48,398 nt of DNA from Flavobacteriaceae bacterium (lineage in GTDB: Bacteria > Bacteroidota > Bacteroidia > Flavobacteriales > Flavobacteriaceae). Positions 9,401 to 17,442 of the stretch are shown piece after piece. Location of the stretch: contig JABSPL010000002.1 in the NCBI GenBank assembly GCA_013215105.1, positions 1 to 48,398 of the forward strand. Reading direction: 5' to 3'. The stretch's first letter is position 1. Every line of letters starts with the position of its first letter. The notes under the pieces are model-generated. The model was not told the DNA's origin, did no database searches, and worked only from the letters and a program-made list of their open reading frames with translations. A program made the translations under genes and the position numbers.

Positions 9401-10694
9401 TGGTGAATATGCTAATGACGATTTGTCATCGGTTACGGCTGAATATAAATCATTGGAACTAGGAGAATACGAACAAATAAAAGCAACTTACCAAACGGAA
9501 AATGTGATTTGCTACAATGGTAACAACGGACGTATAGATCTATCGGTAACAGGAGGTATAGGTAATTATGATATTACTTGGAGCAACGGAGGCACTGGTT
9601 TGGTACAAGAAAACCTAAAAGCAGGTATTTATATGGCTTATATACGTGATAGTAGAGACTGCGAGCTAGTAAAACAAATAGAAATAACACAGACAACTAT
9701 AATAGAAATAGAACTAATAGGCAAAAAGAACCCTACTTGTTATGGCTCTACCGATGGTTATGCTGAAATAAACATAACAGGAGGAGTCGCTCCCTACATC
9801 ATAAAATGGAACAATAACGAAACCACAAACAGAATAGAAAACTTAGTTGAGGGTAGCTACACAGCAACCATAACCGATGCTAATAACTGTATTATGACTA
9901 AAACCATAGAGCTAAAAGATCCGTTTGCAACTGTATTGTATCTGGGCGAAGACAGGCTACTATGTAACGGACAACAAAACATCATAGACATAACCGTCGA
10001 GGGCGATGCAGGAGCTACTTACGACTGGATATCAGACAATGGTTTTACTAGTAGTGAGCCAATAGTAACACTTACCGAAGCAGGTATATATACCGCTATA
10101 GCTACTACCAGCAGTGGTTGTACGGCTAGTGGGACTATTACTATAACGGCTAGTAGCGTAGAAATAGATTCTGAGTTCTTAGTATCGACCGAGGCTTATG
10201 CAGGCGAAGAGATAACTATAATAAACACTAGTCAGCCTATAAGTGACGATGTGGTATGGATATTCCCTGAGCAAGTAACTATAGTTAGCGAGCAGGAAGA
10301 TACTATAACTATAATGTTTGAAGAGGCTGGAATATACGAATTGATACTAAGGTCGTACCAAGGAGACTGTTATGCTGACTATGTGAAACCGCTTATAGTA
10401 TCGGAGGCTAGGGAATCTGATGAGGAAGATGAAGATACTGTTTATTTGAAGGTTTTCGATATGTATCCTAACCCTAACGGAGGTGTGTTTGATGTAGATA
10501 TAGAACTGAGGGAACGTGGTAATATAAGGCTTACTTTACTTAAAATAGCTAGTGGTAATGTGGTAGATACTATAGACAAAACAGGGAAGGATGAGTATAA
10601 GGTAGAATATGATTTGAGTTTATCTCCTGGGGTATATCTGTTGATATTGGAGACTAGTGCGGGTAGGAAGGTGAAGAAGGTAATAGTGCTGTGA
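6456..10694 (+). CDS. SprB-repeat surface protein with T9SS type A sorting domain
   Basis: 1412 residues from ATG 6456. A longer reading from the TTG at 6432 would start inside the promoter element and put eight residues before the signal peptide, so it is rejected. The signal peptide is MGRYVLLMWLIFGGLGVGYG. From about residue 400 there are repeated SprB modules, each with a Cys-x-Gly start and a GG-x-x-P/G-Y core (CHGDPTGSI, CYAGSDGQI, CYNGNNGRI, CYGSTDGYA). The last 75 residues form a T9SS type A C-terminal domain (MYPNPNGGVFDV ... VIVL). The family is exported by type IX secretion to the cell surface and includes gliding adhesins. It probably acts as a surface filament or adhesin. A palindromic repeat follows three bases after the stop. 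Confidence 0.9.
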   Translation: MGRYVLLMWLIFGGLGVGYGQENTLYVLNKKYSGYKKKNSCYLVFLNGSNYISTHNSSGAYNLSSNSINIDFRFETGEDNEFSYDSNSSTKEECRFYNSDFIGYERVDLNYNLNLYEDINLHKRNMLFYYEDSYSYQYDMKLANIFYPINYYSILLPNLILKNIPSDPDDDTIIDTSNIFKDNSNNGMEPMFFRWEYLASNGRYEPLPKYSRRYNLNLSIRDIFGNDYKQVIVGKLRIRFVFSASFTDDEIYSDPNLYSFTIIQASPQIEEFTPKSTSCETSPSPDGGFTAKFDRGLNDNEVMIMSLMKNMGSDSAPDWDIKAQESTDKLTIYDYTYTWIGGINEGEYKLLYQTLNKTTDDIEAAKENASNMTNDNYNSLENKDFTISPPSTITHTSPISITKVKCHGDPTGSITINGIIGGNTTGDYEYNIEKITNSNNYPFTNKENIDINNNTLTISDIYQGEYKITIRNVGCDNDIGTVITATVGEPLSPLKLENELPIHPTGYGLDGSVTVNGSGGTEGSGYKYSIDGINYNNTTGVFTGLKNGKYIIKVKDANGCIIEKGIDIDIVEPPELKIAAGIQDSFILCKGGREASYSLSIKGGNYKSVKFDGDKNYNIKWYRDNIAGDRNEELIENIFEVPLDEIFKEAPYNWVERYSISSLKAGSYTIDVIDASNNKTSHTFEITEPDKLLITNISILDVYCYAGSDGQITANITGGRPPYRAVLSNSDYEEIDILENITGTEAVFEGLSEGEGYSIDIYDSKNCTASSYDVEDYDRGIQINQPSEELQVDIITIKEPTFFGAGDGIIEATIQDGTSADGTYKYTWVDNTGNDKVLNTSVRKENGTYIVTLIDIHAGDYYITIEDDNYSLATSKEENCSITSRHYDLDQPDKLEIDYLDVDTEISCNSDNSYDNPIGDGVLKVVGKGGVKFDVGSHYKYLWQKKVNGVWIATGDEQEDTLGELAKGDYRINIMDANGVIVGEYANDDLSSVTAEYKSLELGEYEQIKATYQTENVICYNGNNGRIDLSVTGGIGNYDITWSNGGTGLVQENLKAGIYMAYIRDSRDCELVKQIEITQTTIIEIELIGKKNPTCYGSTDGYAEINITGGVAPYIIKWNNNETTNRIENLVEGSYTATITDANNCIMTKTIELKDPFATVLYLGEDRLLCNGQQNIIDITVEGDAGATYDWISDNGFTSSEPIVTLTEAGIYTAIATTSSGCTASGTITITASSVEIDSEFLVSTEAYAGEEITIINTSQPISDDVVWIFPEQVTIVSEQEDTITIMFEEAGIYELILRSYQGDCYADYVKPLIVSEARESDEEDEDTVYLKVFDMYPNPNGGVFDVDIELRERGNIRLTLLKIASGNVVDTIDKTGKDEYKVEYDLSLSPGVYLLILETSAGRKVKKVIVL

Positions 10695-10696
10695 TA

Positions 10697-10807
10697 CACA
10701 CCCCTTAGTCCCCTCTCGAGAGGGGAAACTCTTAGCACGTCCCCCCTCTTGAGAGGGGGTTAGGGGGTGTGTTAAGGTTAGGGGGTGTGTTAGGGTTAGG
10801 GGGTGTG
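10697..10807. repeat. Palindromic element plus two G-rich 18-bp tandem units
   Basis: A full element (10697-10771) in which the first inner hairpin is the perfect CCCCTCTCGAGAGGGG. It is followed by TTAAGGTTAGGGGGTGTG (10772-10789) and TTAGGGTTAGGGGGTGTG (10790-10807), so the right arm is expanded in tandem. Diverged tail sequence (CCTTGAACCTGA, CAACAGCAAG) continues to about 10875. Confidence 0.85.
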
Positions 10808-10895
10808 TCCTTGAACCCTGATTGACAGCAACCGTGTCCTTGAACCTGAGCAACAGCAAGTAAGCAACAGCACGTAACACACAGAGCGTAAAGGA

Positions 10896-10932
10896 CACAC
10901 CCCTTAGTCCCCTCTCGAGAGGGGAAACTCTT
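10896..10932. repeat. Palindromic element, left half only
   Basis: CACACCCCTTAGTCCCC, the CTCTCGAGAG hairpin and GGGGAAACTCTT, ending 25 bases before the next start codon. The right arm is absent, the mirror image of the half copy at 3317. Confidence 0.8.
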
Positions 10933-10957
10933 GGTGATTAACAGCAATAAAGAACAA

Positions 10958-12304
10958 ATGACAAAAACAATTAAAACATTAATACTAATAACACTCTTCT
11001 CTTGCCTCAAAGAAGAAGCTATACCTATAACTACTGCCTTCGATTTTGAAATAATAAACAACGACTTTACTGTACCTGTCAAAATAGTGATAACCAACAA
11101 TAGTAAAGGAGCTGAGTCTTATCTTTGGACATTGAAAGGTTCTGATCTTGACTCTTTGACCGAGATAAGCCCACCTATAGCTACTTATGACAAGGCAGGT
11201 GAATACATTATAAAACTAAACACTAGTAACCTAGACTTAGAAAAAGGAGAGCTAGAGAAAACATTTACTATCTACGACAATATAAATACTAGTTTTGCTA
11301 TGGAGGTTATAGATAGTAATTACCCCCCTGTAGAGGTTATATTCACTAATAATACTGTAGGTGCTAACAGGTTTTTGTGGACTTTTGAGGATGCTAATAT
11401 AGTCTCTACGGTCAGCCAACACCCTGACAATGTAGTATTCGAGACTCCTGGTATTCATAATATTTTGCTCGAAGTTGGTAATGGCATGGAGGAATATAGT
11501 TATACTTCTCAGGTTGAAGTATTGGACGATATAGAGATAGGGTTCAGCCATAGCGTTGCTTTCGAAGATATGGACTATCAGGTGCCTGTTACCATAAACT
11601 ATGCCGATGAAAGTATTAGTGCTACTGGCTATAAATGGACATTTGAAGGAGGCGAGCCTGCTACTAGTACTATAGCTAACCCTAGCGTGGTTTATAGTAC
11701 CAGTGGCACTTATACTGTTAGTTTAGAAATATCTAACGACAAGAAGGCTAGGATTCTTAGTAAGGAAGTAACTTTACTGCCCGATACTAATATTTACAAA
11801 TACAATGACATAAAACTAGGTATAAATATAGCACATAACAACAACGAGATAGGTGCATTTTTCTCTACTATTACAGGTGAGGTTTACAATAAAGAGCAAG
11901 TAGCTAATGTAGATGGTAAGCTTATAGATATCTGTTTTTTTGGGCTGAATAGTGGTTTTAGTTTTAACCAGTTTATAAGCCCTACTACGGTTAGTGATTT
12001 TACTTTTTATACTATAGAAGGAGCTACTTATACCCAGTTTATCAATCTGCAAGAAAGTTGCTTGTGTACTGCTAGTATGACTATATCTGAGTTTGACCTA
12101 ATAAGTGATGAAAGTGGTTTTAATATAAATATAGAAGAAACTTTCGAAGGGTTACAAGAATTTGACAACAACCAAGTACCCAGAATAGTATTATTTAAGA
12201 CTTATGACGGCAGAAAAGGAGCTATTAAGGTAAAAGAGTTTGTAGACCAAGGTACCGACTCATATATAGTTATAGATATTAAAGTTCAAAAGCTACAGTC
12301 TTGA
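10958..12304 (+). CDS. PKD-domain lipoprotein
   Basis: 449 residues from ATG 10958; the GTG at 10931 would place nine residues before the signal sequence. The N-terminus MTKTIKTLILITLFSC with Cys16 is a lipoprotein signal. Three PKD-like modules follow, each with the Y/FxWTF/L core: SYLWTLKG, RFLWTFEDA and GYKWTFEGG, followed by SGTYTVSLEISN. The C-terminal 170 residues are not recognised. It overlaps the next gene by four bases (stop TGA inside TTGA), so the two are translationally coupled. It probably sits in the outer membrane next to the barrel protein encoded downstream. Function unknown. Confidence 0.85.
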   Translation: MTKTIKTLILITLFSCLKEEAIPITTAFDFEIINNDFTVPVKIVITNNSKGAESYLWTLKGSDLDSLTEISPPIATYDKAGEYIIKLNTSNLDLEKGELEKTFTIYDNINTSFAMEVIDSNYPPVEVIFTNNTVGANRFLWTFEDANIVSTVSQHPDNVVFETPGIHNILLEVGNGMEEYSYTSQVEVLDDIEIGFSHSVAFEDMDYQVPVTINYADESISATGYKWTFEGGEPATSTIANPSVVYSTSGTYTVSLEISNDKKARILSKEVTLLPDTNIYKYNDIKLGINIAHNNNEIGAFFSTITGEVYNKEQVANVDGKLIDICFFGLNSGFSFNQFISPTTVSDFTFYTIEGATYTQFINLQESCLCTASMTISEFDLISDESGFNINIEETFEGLQEFDNNQVPRIVLFKTYDGRKGAIKVKEFVDQGTDSYIVIDIKVQKLQS

Positions 12305-14013
12305 GATATATAATAAAAACACTTATTTTTATTTCTATTATATTCTTTAGCATGAATAGTTATACTCAAAATATTGATATAGCTAGTATTGGTAAGGGTA
12401 AAGCTTTCAATATTAACGGAGGTTTATCATCTAATATGGTATATAAACCTACAGCTAAAACTAGTACTGAGGAGTTTAATTATTATATGCAGGGGAGTCT
12501 TAATCTTAGCTTTTATATGTTCACTATGCCTATTAGTTATAGTATTTCGAACGATGAAAGCCTACTTAATAGCGATAGCCCGTTCGATTTTAACACCCTT
12601 AGCCTCCACCCTACTTACAAATGGGTTAGCTTGCATATAGGCGATGTTAATATGAGTTTTTCTCCTTATACTTTGAATGGATATCAGTTTACTGGTGGAG
12701 GTATGGATTTATCCCCTCCTATAGGTCTCAAAATATCGGCTATGGGTGGTGAGTTGATAAAACCAGTGAAATATAATAGCCAAGACATTAGCATAGAGCC
12801 CCAGTATAAGAGAATGGGCTACGGAATAAAACTAGGCTTATCGCGAGATCAATACAATATTGGTCTTATTTTATTTACTGCAAAAGACGAAATATCTTCT
12901 ATAGGAATACTTCCCGAAGACAGTGAAATATCACCTAAAGAAAACCTAGCTATTCAGCTAGATGCTAGTCTTTCGGCTATAGAAAACATAGAAATAACGG
13001 TTATGTATGCCTCTTCGGCTATCACCAAAAACAGTTTGAGTGATACTGGTAACAACAAAAAAGAAGGGCTTGCCTCTTTACTGATAAATAACAAAAGTTC
13101 TACCGAGTACTACGATGCTGTTTCTACCGATATAAATACCAAAATAGGAAAATATAACTTAGGTATAGGCTACCAGAGGGTTGATACTGGCTACGAAACT
13201 TTAGGTGTTTTGTATTCTAATAACGATTTTGAAAATATACAACTAAGCGTAGGTTCTAGTTTTATGGGAGGAAAACTAGGTGTGAATACTAGCTTTGGTT
13301 ACCAGCGAGACGACCTTAGTAATATAAAAGAAAACACAACTATCAGGAATATAGCTTCGTTGAGTTTGAACTATGCTCAGTCCAAAAAGACTAGTTATAC
13401 GGCTTCATATTCTGACACGTCCTCGTTCACCAGTGCCAAGCTAAACCAGTTCGACACTATCAACGACGATAATTTGTTAGACAATGCACTAGATACCTTA
13501 GACTACAAACAGCTCACTAGGTCGGCTAGCTTCTCAATGCAGACCAATATTTCGAAGAAAAAAGATATAGTCAAAAGTATAACAACTAACTATAATGTAT
13601 CGCAAACTGCTAATGAGCAAGCAGGTATTATACGTATAGGGGCTTTGTCTACTTTTCATAATATGGGAGGTGGTTATAGCGTCAATATCAAAGAAAAAGA
13701 CCTTAGCTATAGTACTATGCTCAACATAACTTATAGTACTGTTGGCAGAGATAAGTCTTATACTGTAGGGCCTACGGCTAGCGTGAGAAAAGGTTTTTGG
13801 GATAAAAAGATGAGTAGCTCTATATCTAGCTCCTATAACCAGACTCAGAGCGAGACTAGTACTAGTAGAAACATGAATATGAGGTTTAATAATAGTTATA
13901 CTTTGAAAGAGAAACATGTTTTTGCTCTCAATTCGGTTTACTCTGTCAAATGGTTAGATGCAGGTAATACCGAGAATATAAGCTTTACCTTTAGTTATAA
14001 CTATAGTTTTTGA
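12301..14013 (+). CDS. Outer-membrane beta-barrel protein (TTG start)
   Basis: 570 residues. The start is TTG at 12301, overlapping the previous stop as TTGA. This choice keeps a normal signal peptide (RYIIKTLIFISIIFFSMNSYTQ); the first ATG, at 12352, would destroy it. The rest is alternating amphipathic beta-strands rich in Ser, Tyr and Asn, with aromatic strand ends, and finishes with Phe (ISFTFSYNYSF), the usual outer-membrane-barrel ending. The family is not identified. Tight coupling to the PKD lipoprotein suggests a two-component outer-membrane complex. Confidence 0.8.
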   Translation: MRYIIKTLIFISIIFFSMNSYTQNIDIASIGKGKAFNINGGLSSNMVYKPTAKTSTEEFNYYMQGSLNLSFYMFTMPISYSISNDESLLNSDSPFDFNTLSLHPTYKWVSLHIGDVNMSFSPYTLNGYQFTGGGMDLSPPIGLKISAMGGELIKPVKYNSQDISIEPQYKRMGYGIKLGLSRDQYNIGLILFTAKDEISSIGILPEDSEISPKENLAIQLDASLSAIENIEITVMYASSAITKNSLSDTGNNKKEGLASLLINNKSSTEYYDAVSTDINTKIGKYNLGIGYQRVDTGYETLGVLYSNNDFENIQLSVGSSFMGGKLGVNTSFGYQRDDLSNIKENTTIRNIASLSLNYAQSKKTSYTASYSDTSSFTSAKLNQFDTINDDNLLDNALDTLDYKQLTRSASFSMQTNISKKKDIVKSITTNYNVSQTANEQAGIIRIGALSTFHNMGGGYSVNIKEKDLSYSTMLNITYSTVGRDKSYTVGPTASVRKGFWDKKMSSSISSSYNQTQSETSTSRNMNMRFNNSYTLKEKHVFALNSVYSVKWLDAGNTENISFTFSYNYSF

Positions 14014-14034
14014 GATAGATCTTAAGAACTATAT

Positions 14035-14107
14035 ATTACAACCCCAGAGGGGTGAAATGTTAATAGACCGCAGATTATAACCCCAGAGGGGTGAAATGTT
14101 CATGACC
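14035..14107. repeat. Two tandem copies of a dispersed CCCCAGAGGGG repeat
   Basis: A 39-base unit starting ATTA(C/T)AACCCCAGAGGGG and continuing TGAAATGTTAATAGACC is present at 14035 and, slightly changed and shorter, at 14074. Each carries the small palindrome CCCCAGAGGGG. It lies between two convergent genes. Its arms differ from those of the 76-bp element above, so I treat it as a separate family. Confidence 0.85.
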
Positions 14108-14108
14108 A

Positions 14109-15566
14109 TTACCTATCTTTAAAATCGTTAGCCTTAAATCCTATCAGATTAAGTTTATCCTCTGCCCTAGTTACTGCGGTGTACAACCAACGATAATACG
14201 ACAAACTAGGACCGTCGGGCAGATAAGGCTTCTCTACAAAAACCGTCCCCCACTGCCCACCTTGCGATTTGTGGCAAGTCATAGCATAAGCAAACTTAAC
14301 CTGTAAAGCATTAAAAAACTTATTAGCCTTTATCTTTATCATTTTCTGGTATTTACTATCATTAGAATAGTCTTTACTTATTTCCTGATACAATTTATTA
14401 GACTCTTCGTAACTAAGCGAAGCACTTTCCGAAGTCAAAGTATCTAACAATAATACAGTATCGAACGGTTGTTGGTTTTTATAATCGATCATACGTACTG
14501 TAGCTTCGGCAAACTTATAACCGTACAATTCCTTTATTTTAGATATTCTGGTTACCTCACATATATCTCCATTGGCTATAAAACCAGCATCAGAACTCTC
14601 GTCTATCCAAAAATAATTATTCTTTACTACCATTATATAATCGCCAACGGCTATCTCGTTTTCATGCCCTTTTATCTTGGTTCTTATCTGCTGATTATAT
14701 TGATTAGCCCTCTTATTCGACCTTACTATTATAACAGTATCCTCTACCCCATCCTTACTATATGCCGTTTCTATAGCGTCTTGTATATCATCTCCTTGCT
14801 CTAGCCAGTTAACATCTTTATAATTAAGGTCAAACTTATAGTCATCGAATATCGCATTATCTCCCGAAAGCATTTGCCTCATAGTAGTAGCATTGTACAA
14901 AATACCCGAATCGCTTTGTTGCCTCACCACTTGAGTAAGCTCGTATTCCAACAAGTCTTTATCGTATTTCACTATTAGGTTTTCGCTGTCTAAAGCAGGG
15001 CTCAAGTCTTGTTTTACTGGTGGTAACTGTGCCGTATCCCCTATTAGCATCAGCTTACAGTTTTTGCCATTATAGATATATTGCATTAGGTCGTCAAGTA
15101 AAGATCCGTCTTCGAAAAGCTTTATACTATTACCCGAATCGGATATCATGGATGCTTCATCGACTACAAATATAGTATCAGAAGCCTTGTTTTTTTGAAG
15201 AACAAACTCCATAGCCCCATTACTTTTTTTGGTAGAATAGTATATTTTCTTGTGTATAGTAAAGGCTGTCCTATTAGAATATTTGGTTATAACCTTTGCA
15301 GCCCTACCAGTAGGAGCCAACAAAACTATCTTGTATTTGGTTTTGCTAAGAGCCTTTACTAGCGCACCTATGGTCGTAGTTTTACCTGTACCAGCATATC
15401 CTTTTAGCAAAAATATAAGGTCTTCGTTCTTTTGGCAGACAAACTCCGAAAGCCCTTCCAATACTTCTTGTTGTATGCTAGTCGGCTCGTGTTTGAACGA
15501 CTCGTTAAGCAAAACTAAAAACTCTTGACTACTAGGTGCTTTCATTTTATTTGTATTTGAAGACAT
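14109..15566 (-). CDS. RecD-like ATP-dependent DNA helicase (superfamily 1)
   Basis: 485 residues from ATG 15566. An upstream ATG at 15590 would read through a hairpin and a run of eight U and is rejected; ATG 15545 (MKAPSSQEF) is also possible. Walker A is GYAGTGKTTT (about 55-64). Motif Ia is LLAPTGRAAKV, motif II VVDEASMI, motif III IGDTAQLPPV, motif V/VI AMTCHKSQGGQW and LYTAVTRAEDKL, which is the UvrD_C_2 type of C-terminus. This is the short RecD/TraA-type helicase found widely as a stand-alone gene in Bacteroidota. It probably unwinds DNA in repair or recombination. No RecB or RecC partner is nearby. Confidence 0.9.
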   Translation of the reverse strand: MSSNTNKMKAPSSQEFLVLLNESFKHEPTSIQQEVLEGLSEFVCQKNEDLIFLLKGYAGTGKTTTIGALVKALSKTKYKIVLLAPTGRAAKVITKYSNRTAFTIHKKIYYSTKKSNGAMEFVLQKNKASDTIFVVDEASMISDSGNSIKLFEDGSLLDDLMQYIYNGKNCKLMLIGDTAQLPPVKQDLSPALDSENLIVKYDKDLLEYELTQVVRQQSDSGILYNATTMRQMLSGDNAIFDDYKFDLNYKDVNWLEQGDDIQDAIETAYSKDGVEDTVIIVRSNKRANQYNQQIRTKIKGHENEIAVGDYIMVVKNNYFWIDESSDAGFIANGDICEVTRISKIKELYGYKFAEATVRMIDYKNQQPFDTVLLLDTLTSESASLSYEESNKLYQEISKDYSNDSKYQKMIKIKANKFFNALQVKFAYAMTCHKSQGGQWGTVFVEKPYLPDGPSLSYYRWLYTAVTRAEDKLNLIGFKANDFKDR

Positions 15567-15591
15567 AAAAAAAACCTCAAAAAGAGGCATT
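15567..15591 (-). terminator. Hairpin with U8 tract abutting the helicase start
   Basis: On the - strand: AAAAATGCCTC, loop TTTTT, GAGG, then eight T ending next to ATG 15566. The arms CCTC/GAGG extend through flanking A and T runs, so it could work in both directions. Its position suggests an end for leftward read-through or an attenuator. Confidence 0.45.
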
Positions 15592-15715
15592 TTTATCTGT
15601 TGTATAATCTATATACAAATGTACAATCTTAATTAGAATATATATTTAAAATTCGCTAAAGTTTATTTGCTTTTTAAAGGTTGAATTCTGCCAGTAAGAA
15701 AAACATTTTCATAAC

Positions 15716-15749
15716 AAAAGCTCATAAATTATAAAATTCATGAGCTTTT
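15716..15749. terminator. Terminator after the thioredoxin lipoprotein gene
   Basis: Perfect 10-bp inverted repeat AAAAGCTCAT/ATGAGCTTTT around a 14-base loop, 25 bases past the stop of the - strand gene. U-rich flanks are weak. Confidence 0.65.
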
Positions 15750-15773
15750 ATTAAAAATAGATTTAAAACAAAT

Positions 15774-17135
15774 CTACATAAATTCTAAAGAATCAAACAA
15801 TTCCTCTAGCTTACCACTAGATGGTCTTGGAGCATAAGCATTGACTATTTTACCTTCTGGGTCCAATAAGACAAACCTAGGTATACTATTGACCATATAG
15901 TCATCTAAAAACTCCGCTTGGGGATTTCCGTTAGCATAAAGCTGCACTCCTCTCAATTCATTATCTTTTATCATCTCTCTCCATTTGTCATGCGCATTGT
16001 CACTGTCTATAGATATACTCAAAAACTCTATGTTTTTACCTCTATATTTATGTTCTATTTCTTTAAGAGCCGGAAACTCTCTTACGCAGGGTCCACACCA
16101 AGTAGCCCATATATCTATATAAACATATTTACCTTTCAACTCAGCAAGCGATGTAGTTCCTCCTTTGTAGTTTTCATAATCTTTGAAACTAGGTGACTCT
16201 TTGCCTTTTACTAACTTATTTGTTTTTTTATAACTCACCTTCAATTCTTCCTTAAACTCACTATCGGTTAATAATGCCATTAACTGATTGTAAATAAACT
16301 CTGAATTTTTATTGTTAGTATTTATCTTTCTGGACAACATTTTAAATAAATCGTCTTTTATAATATCGCTCTTAAACTCCGAAACATAATCTATAAAAAC
16401 CTTGTCTTCAGAAAGAGTTTTATCGTCAAGTATAGCTTTCATTACCTTGCTATGAACAGACATTGCCAATATTTGTTTAAAATAATCACTTTTTTTATAA
16501 GTCTGCTCATCGTCTAAGTCTAAACTAGTGATTTCATCAGCATAACTATCCGCAAAACTTTCACTATCGTTTCTAAGTATATATCTTTGAAGATTGTATA
16601 AATAAAAATAATTATTTTCGCTTTTTGCCATTTCAACAAAACTAGAGTTCTCTATTTTATAACCCTTAAGTAGTGAGTTACAACTCTCCTTATAAGTATT
16701 CAAATTCTTTTTAAAATCCTCTGGTTTCATTTTAAAAATATCGCCAAAATAAGTTTCGCTCTTTTCTTCTAGCAAATACAATTGTGCCAAATAGTTATTC
16801 TTTTCAGAACCTATACCTGTATAAACTATAGACTCATCGAATAGTTTAGTATCGATAGTTAGGTTTATATCATCGCCTTGGTCAAAATACAAAGCCGACA
16901 ATTCTGGACCTACAGTAAAACTATACTTTCCATCGCTAAGCCTCAAAGTATCTGAAAACTTACCGTCTTCATCAATATCTATTTTTTGCGAAAATCCGTT
17001 ACCAGTTATATTAACCGTTTTGGCATCACTGTTAGTAACAGTCCCCGAAAACAAGGCGTAATCTACGTTTTTACTCACCTCCTCTTTACAAGAAAGTAGA
17101 GTGATAAAAGCTAAAGCAATAATTAATTTTTTCAT
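15774..17135 (-). CDS. TlpA-type thioredoxin-fold lipoprotein
   Basis: 453 residues from ATG 17135. The frame is open to 17261, but that extension would translate the tracrRNA, and MKKLIIALAFITLLSC (lipobox Cys16) is an obvious start. Residues about 20-110 form a beta-rich N-terminal domain of the DUF4369 kind. The middle is helical. The C-terminal 130 residues are a TlpA/AhpC-like thioredoxin fold with W346-C-G-P-C350 and the cis-Pro segment VNSIPRFVLLD. The family reduces or exchanges disulfides in the periplasm, anchored to a membrane by its lipid. Specific client proteins are unknown. Confidence 0.9.
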   Translation of the reverse strand: MKKLIIALAFITLLSCKEEVSKNVDYALFSGTVTNSDAKTVNITGNGFSQKIDIDEDGKFSDTLRLSDGKYSFTVGPELSALYFDQGDDINLTIDTKLFDESIVYTGIGSEKNNYLAQLYLLEEKSETYFGDIFKMKPEDFKKNLNTYKESCNSLLKGYKIENSSFVEMAKSENNYFYLYNLQRYILRNDSESFADSYADEITSLDLDDEQTYKKSDYFKQILAMSVHSKVMKAILDDKTLSEDKVFIDYVSEFKSDIIKDDLFKMLSRKINTNNKNSEFIYNQLMALLTDSEFKEELKVSYKKTNKLVKGKESPSFKDYENYKGGTTSLAELKGKYVYIDIWATWCGPCVREFPALKEIEHKYRGKNIEFLSISIDSDNAHDKWREMIKDNELRGVQLYANGNPQAEFLDDYMVNSIPRFVLLDPEGKIVNAYAPRPSSGKLEELFDSLEFM

Positions 17136-17213
17136 TTTTAATTGTTTTTTAATTGTTTGTATGTGTTTATGACGATTGTGTAGGGGGTTTGTTACAAGTT
17201 GGTTGGTGAAACT

Positions 17214-17300
17214 AAAAAAAACGACTTCCAAATGAATGAAAGCCGCTTTGAATGTTTTCACAACGGAATAATCCTTATTGTGAGTTGTTGTCTATATTTC
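17214..17300 (-). ncRNA. tracrRNA of the type II-C CRISPR system
   Basis: On the - strand the anti-repeat AGACAACAACTCACAAT (17293-17277) pairs with the first 17 bases of the crRNA repeat (GTTGTGAATTGTTGTCT): 16 of 17 positions pair, one of them G-U, with one A-C mismatch. Next comes AAGGATTATTCCGTTGTG, a segment I recall from Bacteroidota tracrRNAs, and AAAACATTC. Then a 10-bp hairpin (AGCGGCTTTC with GGAAGTCGTT, three or more G-U pairs) is followed by eight U (17221-17214), an intrinsic terminator. The 5' end is not certain and may lie up to about 17310. It reads away from cas9. Confidence 0.9.
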
Positions 17301-17416
17301 GATGTAAATGTAAATAAAATATTTCAATTAACAGCTGTTTTATTATTAATAAAAAATATTTAAACATAATTCATGTTTTTTATCGTCTTTTATAAATGTA
17401 GGCTTGTTATTTTTTA

Positions 17417-17424
17417 TATATTTA
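17417..17424 (+). promoter_or_regulatory. Possible -7 element of cas9
   Basis: TATATTTA, one base off TAnnTTTG, 18 bases before the cas9 ATG. No good TTTG element lies at the expected distance upstream, so this is weak. Confidence 0.3.
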
Positions 17425-17442
17425 CCCTAAAAATACAATATA

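Noticed and set aside
10620-11100. Open frames on the - strand through the palindromic repeats
   Set aside because: They only translate the repeat (THPLT units) and overlap real genes.
15567-15590. N-terminal extension of the helicase (start at 15590)
   Set aside because: It consists of a hairpin and U8 tract; residues PLFEVFF are a by-product.
17136-17261. N-terminal extension of the thioredoxin lipoprotein
   Set aside because: It would translate the tracrRNA and place 42 residues before an obvious lipoprotein signal.
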